From contig NZ_CP151099.1 of assembly GCF_038096175.1 (NCBI RefSeq), positions 2,668,501 through 2,732,500 on the forward strand: a stretch of DNA of 64,000 bases. The letters are read 5' to 3'. Source of the DNA: Nostoc sp. UHCC 0302 (GTDB lineage: Bacteria > Cyanobacteriota > Cyanobacteriia > Cyanobacteriales > Nostocaceae). Positions within the stretch are counted from its first letter, which is position 1. Each line of letters opens with the position of its first letter. The notes under the pieces were generated by a model. That model saw nothing but the letters and a program-made list of their open reading frames with translations, was not told where the DNA came from and searched no databases. Shown here piece after piece: positions 1 through 8,300 of this stretch. The position numbers were made by a program, and so were the translations under genes.

Positions 1-1227
1 ACACTCGCAGAAATTCAATCCTTAGTTCTTGATGACAACACAATTCTTTTACAATATTCCCTTGGACAGGAACACAGTTATCTTTGGCTAGTGACAAAGA
101 CGGGAATAAAAAGTTATGAATTACCCAAAGGTGAAGATATTGAAACGGTAGCTAAGAAGTTTGCTCAAAATATCAAAGGCGGCGGGGAATTATATTCACG
201 AGGTGGAATTACAGTTCAACCTAGAAAAAATGCTGAAAATCCTGAAAAAGTTGCCACTAAATTAAGTCAAATGTTACTTCAGCCTGTAGCGGAGGAATTA
301 GGAAATAAGCGATTGTTGATTGTGGGTGATGGAATTTTACAATATATACCCTTTGCAGCGTTGCCAAATCCAACATCAACAAAATTACAACCGTTGTTAG
401 TAGAACATGAAATTGTGAATGCGCCTTCAGCTTCTACAATTGCGGTGGTGAGGAATGAAATTAAAAACCGCAATATTGCTGTAAAAAAATTAGCTGTGTT
501 GGCAGACCCGGTATTTAGTAAAGATGATAATCGCTTAAAGCCAAGTGTAGCTCAAGGTGGTCAAAATAGAGGTAAAAATCCCAACTCTACTGAGTTAAAT
601 GCTTTAGCAATGAAGCGTTATAGCTGTGATTCAAATCTTAGCTTTCCTCGCCTTGAAGGCACACATACAGAAGCCACAAATATTTTGAGTTTAGTTCCCA
701 AATCATCAAGCAAATCAGCTTTTGATTTTGATGCTAATCGCACTACCGTAACGAATCCAGAAATGAGTCAATACCAAATTGTACACTTTGCAACTCACGG
801 ATTTTTCGATACGAACAATCCTAAGTGTTCTAGTGTAGTGCTGTCTTTGGTAGATTCAAAAGGAAATGCTGAAGATGGTTTTCTTCAACTTCAAGATATT
901 TTCAACCTCAACCTCCCAGCAGAATTAGTGGTGCTAAGCGCTTGTGAAACCGGACTTGGAGAACAAGTAAAAGGTGAAGGTTTGGTAGGATTGACAAGAG
1001 GATTTATGTATGCAGGTAGTCCACGAGTTGCTGTCAGTTTGTGGAGTGTAGACGATAAAGGAACAGCAGAATTAATGACAAAATTTTACACAAAAATGCT
1101 CAAAGATAATTTACGACCTGTAGCAGCGCTGAGGGCTGCACAATTAGAAATGTGGCGCAGTCCCAATCCCAATTATTCTCGGACTAATGTCTGGGCGGCT
1201 TTTACTTTACAAGGTGAGTGGCGATGA
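1..1227 (+). CDS. CHAT domain-containing protein, C-terminal part (5' end outside window)
   Basis: The reading frame is open from the first base of the window, so the gene begins upstream; a GTG at 91 is only an internal codon. The visible part is a CHAT domain, a caspase-like cysteine peptidase fold that in cyanobacteria usually follows N-terminal TPR repeats. The probable catalytic dyad is seen: His in HFATHGFF (around 783-806) and Cys in LSACETG (around 932-952). The run AVSLWSVDD and a C-terminal AAFTLQGEW are also typical of the family. In bacteria such proteins are either standalone or caspase-like effectors; no partner substrate gene is visible here. Family assignment is firm, function is not. 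Confidence 0.88.
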   Translation, partial: TLAEIQSLVLDDNTILLQYSLGQEHSYLWLVTKTGIKSYELPKGEDIETVAKKFAQNIKGGGELYSRGGITVQPRKNAENPEKVATKLSQMLLQPVAEELGNKRLLIVGDGILQYIPFAALPNPTSTKLQPLLVEHEIVNAPSASTIAVVRNEIKNRNIAVKKLAVLADPVFSKDDNRLKPSVAQGGQNRGKNPNSTELNALAMKRYSCDSNLSFPRLEGTHTEATNILSLVPKSSSKSAFDFDANRTTVTNPEMSQYQIVHFATHGFFDTNNPKCSSVVLSLVDSKGNAEDGFLQLQDIFNLNLPAELVVLSACETGLGEQVKGEGLVGLTRGFMYAGSPRVAVSLWSVDDKGTAELMTKFYTKMLKDNLRPVAALRAAQLEMWRSPNPNYSRTNVWAAFTLQGEWR

Positions 1228-1266
1228 TGTGAGGTGATACTGCGAAGATTTGGAGCCGGGAAATAA

Positions 1267-1479
1267 ATGATACCGAAGGCACATCGTTGGGTTGGTGAGA
1301 TGGAAGAGATAGCAGCTACATTTGGTGCTGTTGGTTTAACAGAACGCACCTTTGAAGGAGCCGCAGATATTTATCGCTTTGTCAAAGACACATCCTTGGG
1401 TAAAGAAACTCCAGAAGAACGCCCTCGCGATCGCTCACTTACTGATATTATTGCTATCCTCTCTGAAGAAAACTCTTAA
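1267..1479 (+). pseudogene. Remnant of a DUF1932-type NAD(P)-dependent oxidoreductase, C-terminal end
   Basis: A 70-codon frame that starts directly after an in-frame TAA. Its first half (RWVGEMEEIAATF, then a GAADIYRFV-like segment) resembles the extreme C-terminus of 6-phosphogluconate-dehydrogenase-like oxidoreductases carrying a DUF1932 domain. The Rossmann domain and most of the helical domain are missing, and no upstream coding sequence in this frame is present, so I read it as a truncated relic. It lies 39 bp after the CHAT gene on the same strand. An independent small gene is the alternative. Confidence 0.4.
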
Positions 1480-1722
1480 AGCGATCGCACTTGGTTTAAT
1501 TTTTTATCCTATGCTTAATTGTCAGCTTTTCACCTTTATGTCTTTGTAGTTCAAAAGTCAATTTTTTACAAGAAAGATGAGGGCAGCCGTGTGTGAGTTT
1601 CTCGACTTAAACGGACTGCCCCTACTAAGACACTAAGAAAAATACATCATTAATCCTTGCAGATTAATTAAAGATGGTTTCTAGTAATTATGATGGGATC
1701 TAGCATCCTAATTTGGTGTTTG

Positions 1723-2748
1723 CTACATTCCCAAGTATTTCTGCGAAACCTGAATCCCTAAAACTTTTCTAGCGGCAATTATCACAACACAGCATAAAGC
1801 TATCACTCCCCAAGAATTTATTAGTAATTGCGTGATCCAAAAGTTTTGTAAACCAATTTTGCTGGTTATTCTACTAAACAAATCAAGTACTGGTACATGA
1901 AATAGATATATCCCAAAAGAAAATTCCCCAAGAATAATTAAAGCTTTTGGCCAATTACCAATTTTTTTTCTTGTCCCCAAGAATAGTAGTATTAATAAAA
2001 ACGAAGATAAAAAGGATGATACCTTAATCTGTGAACCTGCAAAACCATGAAGATTGTGGGCTTTACAAAGGTAAAATCCTTCAGCAACAGCTAAAAATAT
2101 AGAACATATATATAGTAAAGTTATATTTTTAATATTTTTATTTGGAACTACTAGCTTACCTTGAGATGCTAGGATACCAAAGTAGTAAAAGCTAACCCAC
2201 ACAGTAAAAGGGAGCGCGTACCAAGGAAGTTTGATCTCATAGTGAAAATACAAGTGAGAAAAATATAACCCAACTAAGGATAAAGGCGACAGCGACAACC
2301 ATAGAAAGTTTTTAACTGTGCTTTTTGTTGACATAACCATAAAAGGTGTCAACACAATTAACTGAATAAGAACAATGACGAAGTAGTAAGGGGTAACAAT
2401 CTGTCCAGTTATCACATGATAAAAAATTTTGCTCCAATGCCATTGATAATTAGGCTTATAAAACAATATTATTAAAACACACCATGCTATATAAGGTAGC
2501 AATATTCTGCTGAGTCTTTTTTTATAAAAATCTAAATAGTCTGAGCGTTTTTTTAACTCACCTTTATATGCAAAATAACCAGAAATGAAGATAAATATGG
2601 GAACCGCAAAATTAATAAGTTGCCTGATAATTAGCGATAACTCATAGTTCCAGGCAATTTTATTGTTAATACCACATGCATGAATCGTAACTACTGCCGC
2701 AATCGCTAGCCCACGCAAAGCTTGAAATGATTCATCTTTATTTTTCAT
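1723..2748 (-). CDS. Acyltransferase 3 family membrane protein
   Basis: About 341 aa from the ATG at 2748 (MKNKDESFQALRGLA). The frame is open 52 codons further upstream, but that extension has none of the family's features. The N-terminus has the hallmark FQALRGLAI...VTIHA segment with the conserved Arg and His of acyltransferase 3, followed by about ten hydrophobic helices (for example FAVPIFIFISGYF and a C-terminal FGIYLFHVPVLDL). Members transfer acetyl or other acyl groups onto sugars of exported polysaccharides or antibiotics in the inner membrane. AT-rich compared with its neighbours, which may indicate transfer. No glycosyltransferase neighbours, so the substrate is unknown. Confidence 0.85.
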   Translation of the reverse strand: MKNKDESFQALRGLAIAAVVTIHACGINNKIAWNYELSLIIRQLINFAVPIFIFISGYFAYKGELKKRSDYLDFYKKRLSRILLPYIAWCVLIILFYKPNYQWHWSKIFYHVITGQIVTPYYFVIVLIQLIVLTPFMVMSTKSTVKNFLWLSLSPLSLVGLYFSHLYFHYEIKLPWYALPFTVWVSFYYFGILASQGKLVVPNKNIKNITLLYICSIFLAVAEGFYLCKAHNLHGFAGSQIKVSSFLSSFLLILLFLGTRKKIGNWPKALIILGEFSFGIYLFHVPVLDLFSRITSKIGLQNFWITQLLINSWGVIALCCVVIIAARKVLGIQVSQKYLGM

Positions 2749-3100
2749 TTTTGTAAAAATTTTGCATTTCGCTCTTAATGTATCAAAAAGCGGTATATAA
2801 ACAATCACTATTTGCTTGCTAAATACTGCTCTTATATTACTTTTATGAGAGAATAACTTGTAATCCTTACAAGATAAAGCTTTTCTCAAAAACCTTTGTT
2901 TCAACTATTATCTTAAAAAGATACGCTCAAATTCCCCTCATATCTAAAATTTAAAAAACTGACTCTTATTTTTATTTTTCCAGAGTAAAAAATAAAGTTA
3001 ATCTCTGCGCTCTTTGCGGCTGAAGTGTGACACTTCATTGCTAGAAAGATGAAATGAACAGGATTGCGGTATAGTATTTCCCGTTTATTATTAATCTGCG

Positions 3101-3105
3101 AGGAG
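3101..3105 (+). promoter_or_regulatory. Shine-Dalgarno AGGAG deciding a TTG start
   Basis: AGGAG lies 8 bases before the TTG at 3114. No ATG or GTG at a suitable distance gives the complete signal peptide, so this site supports TTG as initiation codon of the beta-lactamase-like gene. Confidence 0.6.
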
Positions 3106-3113
3106 TAAAAATC

Positions 3114-3983
3114 TTGTTTCGCATAAAGCGATCGCCGCAATCTCTTATTTTCAAGGTCATTGGATGCCTTGCTTTGTTGCTTGTGATTAGTTTCACAGCA
3201 ATTCATGTTCTGGCTCAACCTGCTTCCACCTCATCAGAAAATCCAGCTAAAATCACTGCTCAAACGCCAAATTTGGGGCGACACTTCCGAGAATTTGGAC
3301 TTGAGGGATCAATCTTAATTTATGACTTAAATAATAATCGCAGCTACGAACACAATCCTCAACGTAACGCAACTTCCATTATTCCAGCTTCGACATTCAA
3401 AATTTTCAATGCGATGGTAGCCTTAGAAACGGGTATCGTTCCTGATGATGTGGCTGTCCTAACTTGGGATGGGATTCACCGAGATATCGAAGCCTGGAAT
3501 CATGATACAAATTTGCGTCAAGCCTTCAAAGATTCAACCGTGTGGTTCTATCAAGTATTGGCACGTAGAGCCGGACATGAGCGGATGCAACAATTTATCG
3601 AAAAAGTTGGCTACGGTAATCGTCAGATTGGTACTACCGCAGACATTGATCGTTTCTGGCTGCAAGGGCCATTGCAAATTACTCCCAAAGAACAAATTAA
3701 TTTCTTGCAAAGGTTGTATCGAGGCAATTTGCCCTTCTCGCAACGGACTATAAATCTTGTCAAGGATATTATGGTGCGTGAACAAACTCCAGCATATACA
3801 TTGCGAGGAAAAACAGGATGGTTAAACACTACTAATCCACAAGTTGGTTGGTTTGTTGGATATTTAGAACAGAATAAAAACGTTTACTTTTTCGCAACAA
3901 CTATTGATATGCAAAAAGCAGAGGATGCACCTCGGCGAATTGAGATTACACGACGAAGTTTAAAAGATTTGGGTTTGCTGTAA
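3114..3983 (+). CDS. Class D beta-lactamase (OXA-type) homologue
   Basis: 289 aa with a TTG start backed by AGGAG. Residues about 11-35 form a signal peptide (hydrophobic core CLALLLVISF, cleavage near VLAQPA), so the product acts in the periplasm. All class D motifs are visible: active-site S93-T-F-K96, S141-T-V, Y167-G-N169, a Trp in the omega-loop-like WLQGPLQIT (Trp182) and K233-T-G235-W. Length is normal for the family. It would hydrolyse beta-lactams through a carboxylated Lys96. Cyanobacterial members are chromosomal and their spectrum is mostly untested. A penicillin-sensing or cell-wall role is possible but the BlaR membrane part is absent. It is a single gene converging on the DJ-1 gene. 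Confidence 0.9.
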   Translation: MFRIKRSPQSLIFKVIGCLALLLVISFTAIHVLAQPASTSSENPAKITAQTPNLGRHFREFGLEGSILIYDLNNNRSYEHNPQRNATSIIPASTFKIFNAMVALETGIVPDDVAVLTWDGIHRDIEAWNHDTNLRQAFKDSTVWFYQVLARRAGHERMQQFIEKVGYGNRQIGTTADIDRFWLQGPLQITPKEQINFLQRLYRGNLPFSQRTINLVKDIMVREQTPAYTLRGKTGWLNTTNPQVGWFVGYLEQNKNVYFFATTIDMQKAEDAPRRIEITRRSLKDLGLL

Positions 3984-4005
3984 GCTATAGAGACTACAAT
4001 CAAAC

Positions 4006-4078
4006 CCTCACGAGCAGGAGCGATAAGCGAAGCTTAAACCTACGGCTATCGCATAGCTTCGATCAATAGTTCGTGAGG
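4006..4078. terminator. Nested stem-loop between convergent genes
   Basis: Outer arms CCTCACGA (4006-4013) and TCGTGAGG (4071-4078) enclose an inner pair CGAAGCT (4028-4034) / AGCTTCG (4055-4061). The structure lies between the convergent ends of the beta-lactamase and DJ-1 genes, so a bidirectional terminator is plausible. The long loop and lack of a clear T tract also allow a dispersed repeat. Confidence 0.4.
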
Positions 4079-4106
4079 TTATTTGTGCAGCAAAGGACAG
4101 ATTTGC

Positions 4107-4814
4107 CTATGTTGCTTTTACACCAAATGCCTTAGCATACAGTTCAGCCAACTCTGGTTTAGTAGTCTTTAGCCAATTAAAATAGAAGGGGATCGCCTTG
4201 CTCACTAAATCAGCTCCCGCTTTTTCTGGTGAACCTACATTGAATGGAGGGGCTGGATCGTACTCCATTAATAGTTCAGTGATCTTGGCAGTTTCCTCAC
4301 CACAAAGCATTTTAGCAATAACTAAGCCAAAATCAATACCTGCCGTAACACCCCCACCAGTGATGCGATTTCGGTCAATTACGACTCGCTCTGTTCCAAC
4401 CTCAACTCCCAAAAGAGCTAGCTGTTTGCGTGCCATCCAGTGAGTCGCTGCTCGATAGCCTTGTAGTAGCCCTGCCTTAGCAAGAAATTCAGAACCTCCG
4501 CACACAGAGGTGATGTACTTTGCTGTACTACCTTGCATCTGGAAAAATCCAATCACCTCTGGATCATCTACTACTGTTATTTGTCCTGAGCCGCCGCCGA
4601 CACAGATAACATCTAAACGCGGGCAATTTTCAAAGGTGGTATCGGGCAAAATGATCAATCCCTCTTCAGTTTTGATCGGGTCTAGCGTTTTCCAGATTCG
4701 ATGCAGTTGGATATTGGGAAGCGTACTAAAAACTTGCTGTGGCCCTGTAAAATCAAGTGTTGTCATGCCCGGATAAATTACCAAACCAATGATGTGCTTT
4801 TGTGAGTGAGTCAT
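4107..4814 (-). CDS. DJ-1/PfpI family protein (isonitrile hydratase-like)
   Basis: 235 aa from ATG 4814; a TTG nine codons upstream is less likely. The chain begins with IGLVIYPGMTTLDFTGP, as in the isonitrile hydratase (InhA) branch, and has the nucleophile elbow SVCGGSEF with Cys105, followed by LLQGYRAATHW with His125. Asp21 sits in the position of the acid residue used by isonitrile hydratases. Known members hydrate isocyanides to N-substituted formamides; others are glyoxalases or have no known activity. It is divergent from the LuxR-type gene at 4911, sharing a 96-bp promoter region, so that regulator may control it. Substrate is not demonstrable here. Confidence 0.85.
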   Translation of the reverse strand: MTHSQKHIIGLVIYPGMTTLDFTGPQQVFSTLPNIQLHRIWKTLDPIKTEEGLIILPDTTFENCPRLDVICVGGGSGQITVVDDPEVIGFFQMQGSTAKYITSVCGGSEFLAKAGLLQGYRAATHWMARKQLALLGVEVGTERVVIDRNRITGGGVTAGIDFGLVIAKMLCGEETAKITELLMEYDPAPPFNVGSPEKAGADLVSKAIPFYFNWLKTTKPELAELYAKAFGVKAT

Positions 4815-4910
4815 GGATAAATTTCTTGATGACAATTGCAATGAAATCCATAATAGGAGTGGTAACTGACCACGCCCAGTCCTCGAACGAGTACTCTTAA
4901 AGGCACAACT

Positions 4911-5603
4911 ATGACGAACTCGCTACAGTCTCTGTTTAAATCGATCGCTCAAGCGAAAAATGAGCAGGCGTTGCGATCGCAGCTTTCGGTAGAGGCGAGA
5001 GAGCATTTTGCTGCTAAACGGTCAGGATTATTTTTCCTAGATCAAATTCCCTTCGCTGACCGAAGACTTCAGAAAGCATTGCAATTTGGGTTAACCACCG
5101 AACATAATCCAGTTGTGCGCTACTTGGTGGAGCGTCATGCTCCAGTTCACGAAGCATTGGTGGTATCACCAAAGGTCTGGAGTCTAATTTGCCCTCGTGC
5201 TGATCATTGGCACGTTATGGCAGGGCCAATTGTGAGCAATGGTCAATTAGTGGGTGCTGTGGGCTTTACCCGTGAGCAGGCAACGCCAGCATTTAACGCA
5301 CAAAACCTAGTGGACTTGAGCGCACTTTGTCTACACTTGTCAACTTGGGCTGCAACGGTGCGTTCACAACACTGCCCCTTAAGGGCAGATTGCCTAACAT
5401 TCCGTGAACTGCAAATCGCCCAATTGGTTGCTCTGGGACGAACCAACGCAGAAATTGGCATTGAACTTTGGATTACTGAAAATTCTGTGAAGCAAGCCCT
5501 AAAAAGAATGTTTCGCAAGCTTGAGGTTTCGTCTCGTGCCGAGATGGTTGCACAACTTTCTACAAGTACAAAGGTTTACTCGTTTAACAATGAGGCAAGC
5601 TAG
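4911..5603 (+). CDS. LuxR-family transcriptional regulator
   Basis: 230 aa. The last 65 residues are a GerE/LuxR helix-turn-helix: LTFRELQIAQLVALGRTNAEI, then a recognition helix in ITENSVKQALKRMFRKLEV. The N-terminal about 150 residues resemble a GAF-like sensory domain with no recognisable ligand signature and no receiver Asp. It has weak ribosome-binding context (AAAGG before the ATG). Divergent orientation with the DJ-1 gene suggests it is a local regulator of that gene; this is an inference from position only. Confidence 0.85.
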   Translation: MTNSLQSLFKSIAQAKNEQALRSQLSVEAREHFAAKRSGLFFLDQIPFADRRLQKALQFGLTTEHNPVVRYLVERHAPVHEALVVSPKVWSLICPRADHWHVMAGPIVSNGQLVGAVGFTREQATPAFNAQNLVDLSALCLHLSTWAATVRSQHCPLRADCLTFRELQIAQLVALGRTNAEIGIELWITENSVKQALKRMFRKLEVSSRAEMVAQLSTSTKVYSFNNEAS

Positions 5604-5791
5604 CAACTTTAGTAGCGACTGTCTTAAAAGTCAAGCAATCGTTTGCGCTCTTTTAGAAAATTGGTCTTATACCAATTCGCAATTAAGAAATTTAGATGCA
5701 GCAAGACAATCCTTACTTACATCTATTGCCTGATTTTAGAGAATTGGTCTTAAGCCAAAAATGTCAAGGCACAAGCCGTTACAATTTAGGT

Positions 5792-6410
5792 GAAACACGG
5801 AAACGTTAAAGCAGAAGTCGCTACAGTGAAAGCAGAAGTTGCTACAGGCTGCGCGAAACACGGAAACGTTAAAGCGGAAGTCGCTACAGTGAAAGCAGAA
5901 GTTGCTACAGGCTGCGCGAAACACGGAAACGTTAAAGCGGAAGTCGCTACAGTGAAAGCAGAAGTTGCTACAGGCTGCGCGAAACACGGAAACGTTAAAG
6001 CGGAAGTCGCTACAGTGAAAGCAGAAGTTGCTACAGGCTGCGCGAAACACGGAAACGTTAAAGCGGAAGTCGCTACAGTGAAAGCAGAAGTTGCTACAGG
6101 CTGCGCGAAACACGGAAACGTTAAAGCAGAAGTCGCTACAGTAAAAGCAGAAGTTGCTACAGGCTGCGCGAAACACGGAAACGTTAAAGCGGAAGTCGCT
6201 ACAGTGAAAGCAGAAGCCGCTACAGGCTGCGCGAAACACGGAAACGTTAAAGCGGAAGTCGCTACAGTGAAAGCAGAAGCCGCTACAGGCTGCGCGAAAC
6301 ACGGAAACGTTAAAGCAGAAGTCGCTACAGTGAAAGCAGAAGCCGCTACAGGCTGCGCAAAACACGAAAACGTTAAAGCAGAAGTCGCTACAGTGAAAGC
6401 AGAAGCCGCT
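5792..6410. repeat. 63-bp tandem repeat array, 10 units
   Basis: Ten head-to-tail units of exactly 63 bp, each containing GAAACACGGAAACGTTAAAG. Unit starts recur at 5794, 5857, 5920 and so on up to about 6298; the last unit is slightly diverged. Each unit consists of three 21-bp blocks, two of which are near copies (AAAGCGGAAGTCGCTACAGTG-type, one base form varying). Units differ only by a few transitions (GCGG/GCAG, GTT/GCC), suggesting recent expansion or gene conversion. Because 63 is divisible by three, long open frames appear on both strands (207 and 209 codons); neither has a convincing ribosome-binding site. A related array is at 63262-63533. Confidence 0.95.
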
Positions 6411-6453
6411 TGAGCCTAACGCACCCTACCAGATTCTGACACGGGGCTAAAAA

Positions 6454-7095
6454 CTAATAGTCTGACAGTAAACAAGGCAGTTGGTACATAGAGTCAAAGA
6501 TAGGTATTGCAAATGACTGTAGTAAAGTAGCCTCACTTTGGTTGGTATACCCTAAGGCTTTCATATTAGCGGCAATAGCTGCACGCACACCCAAAACACT
6601 ATCTTCTACAACAATGCAAGATGAAGGTTGAACTCCCATATTTTTAGCTGCATATAAGAATAAGTCAGGTGCTGGCTTCCAGCTTCCAATTTCATACGAG
6701 CTAAAGATACACCCTTCAAATCGAGGTAGTAGGTTAGTGACACGTAGAGCTAACTTAATTTTTTCCAGTGGCCCACTAGAAGCAACACATATAGGTAAAT
6801 TAATTTTGTCTAAAGCCGCTTCTATTCCTTCCACAGGAAGTAGTTCACGCTCAAATGCTTCGGCAGTGCGGGTACGAAGCTGAGTCACAAAATCTTGCGG
6901 TAATTTCTGCTCAAGCCTTTGCTCAATAACAGCAACACAATCAGCCATTTTGCAACCCTTGAATAATAAAATGGCTTCTTCAAGTTCTAACACGAGTCCG
7001 AATTCTGCGACAAATTCGACAAGAACGCGATTACCCAATGTCTCGCTGTCTACCAACACTCCGTCACAGTTAAAAATAACTAGTTTTGTTTGCAC
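6454..7095 (-). CDS. HAD-superfamily hydrolase, subfamily IA (YieH-like phosphatase), nucleophile Asp replaced by Asn
   Basis: 213 aa, GTG start at 7095 with AGGAG directly overlapping it. The overall pattern matches the E. coli YieH/beta-phosphoglucomutase group of sugar-phosphate phosphatases: a helical cap with LFKGCKMAD, motif II Ser in CVASSGP, motif III Lys in GSWKPAPDLF and motif IV in VVEDSVLGVRAA. Motif I, normally FDCDGVLVD, reads FNCDGVLVD, so the first Asp, the phospho-accepting nucleophile, is Asn9 (codon AAC; GAC would need one transition). The general acid Asp11 is kept. The protein may therefore be inactive as a phosphatase, or act by binding. It follows the 63-bp array. Confidence 0.85.
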   Translation of the reverse strand: MQTKLVIFNCDGVLVDSETLGNRVLVEFVAEFGLVLELEEAILLFKGCKMADCVAVIEQRLEQKLPQDFVTQLRTRTAEAFERELLPVEGIEAALDKINLPICVASSGPLEKIKLALRVTNLLPRFEGCIFSSYEIGSWKPAPDLFLYAAKNMGVQPSSCIVVEDSVLGVRAAIAANMKALGYTNQSEATLLQSFAIPIFDSMYQLPCLLSDY

Positions 7096-7227
7096 TCCTA
7101 ATTATTGATTCTTGATCAACTACCGATTATCACAAGCATTTTTTAAGGATTGGGGATTGGGCAGAATTAAAGAATTAGATTTCTCCCTTGTCCCCCTTGT
7201 CTCTTCACTCCCCATTCCCAAATATTG

Positions 7228-8238
7228 TTATGGGCGACTGGCGGAGGCACTTGGATACTGATGTCCTAAGATGGGATGGGGTTTGTAAGGTTCTTCAAGG
7301 AATTTCCGCTCTTCATCCGAAAGCTTCAAATCTACAGCTTCGACTGCTTCTTTGAGATGTTCTATCTTACTCGCGCCAATAATTGGAGCTGTTACACCTG
7401 GTTGATGTAAAAGCCACGCTAGAGCAATTTGTGTTGGTTTTACACCGCGTTTTTGTGCTAATTCTACGACGCGATCAACTATTTGAAAATCTGAATCTTG
7501 ATAGTAGAGATTGTGAGCAAATTCATCTGTTTTTGCCCTTACTGTCTCGCCATAGGCTTGTTTTTCCCGATTCCCCGCTAAAAAGCCTCGTGCTAAAGGA
7601 CTCCAAGGAATAATCCCAATTCCTTGGTCTAGGGATAAAGGTATTACTTCTCGTTCTTCTTCGCGATAAACCAAGTTGTAGTGGTTTTGTATGGAAACGA
7701 AGCGAGTCCAGCCGTGTTTGTCAGCTAGGTATAAAGCTTTGGCAAACTGCCATGCGTAAACACTTGAGATTCCCAAATAACGTACTTTACCTGATTTGAC
7801 TACATCATGTAGCGCTTCTAGGGTTTCTTCAATTGGTGTTTCGTAGTCCCAACGGTGAATCTGATATAAATCTACGTAATCTGTCTGTAGCCGTTGCAAT
7901 GAGGTATCGATGCTATCGAAAATATGTTTGCGAGACAGTCCCCGGTCATTGGGGCCATCACCTACTTTATTGTAGACTTTGGTAGCAATTACTACTTGAT
8001 CTCTTTTAGCGAAATCTTTTAATGCCCGCCCTAAGATTTCTTCGCTGACACCCAAGGAATAAACATCAGCCGTATCAAAGAAATTAATCCCTAAATCCAA
8101 AGCTAGTTTGATAAATGGGCGGCTTTCTTCTTCTTCTAATACCCATTCTCGCCATTTACGAGAACCATAAGTCATAGTGCCTAGTGCAATGCGCGACACT
8201 TTCAGTCCACTTTTTCCAAGATTGACGTATGTTGTCAT
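7228..8238 (-). CDS. Aldo/keto reductase family oxidoreductase
   Basis: 336 aa cytosolic NADPH-dependent reductase with a TIM-barrel. Catalytic tetrad is complete: Asp55 (FFDTADVYS), Tyr60, Lys87 (ATKVYN) and His128 (YQIHRWD). The C-terminal cofactor segment PIIGASKIEHLKEAV is typical of the YajO/YghZ-like branch, which includes enzymes acting on methylglyoxal and other small aldehydes. Start ATG at 8238. Neighbours on the same strand (HAD hydrolase, TPR protein) do not define a substrate. Confidence 0.92.
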   Translation of the reverse strand: MTTYVNLGKSGLKVSRIALGTMTYGSRKWREWVLEEEESRPFIKLALDLGINFFDTADVYSLGVSEEILGRALKDFAKRDQVVIATKVYNKVGDGPNDRGLSRKHIFDSIDTSLQRLQTDYVDLYQIHRWDYETPIEETLEALHDVVKSGKVRYLGISSVYAWQFAKALYLADKHGWTRFVSIQNHYNLVYREEEREVIPLSLDQGIGIIPWSPLARGFLAGNREKQAYGETVRAKTDEFAHNLYYQDSDFQIVDRVVELAQKRGVKPTQIALAWLLHQPGVTAPIIGASKIEHLKEAVEAVDLKLSDEERKFLEEPYKPHPILGHQYPSASASRP

Positions 8239-8300
8239 ACTGTTTGCTCTACTTCTTGTTGCTTTATTCGATAATTTTGTGATAGTTCACGGGCTATTTG

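Noticed and set aside
2913-3218. 101-codon minus-strand frame
   Set aside because: It overlaps the promoter and signal peptide of the beta-lactamase gene and has no protein-like features.
5652-5750. IS630-like end fragments (AGAAAATTGGTCTTATACCA and TTTTAGAGAATTGGTCTTA) forming an 80-bp MITE
   Set aside because: The ends match the IS630 terminus only over 8-15 bases and no target duplication is visible, so I do not claim an element.
5792-6410. CRISPR array
   Set aside because: Whole 63-bp units are near identical, with no variable spacers, and no cas genes are in the window.
5736-6413. Long open frames on both strands of the 63-bp array (207 and 209 codons)
   Set aside because: They arise because the period is a multiple of three and the unit lacks stops. 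Neither has a convincing start or ribosome-binding site, so I list the array as a repeat, not a CDS.
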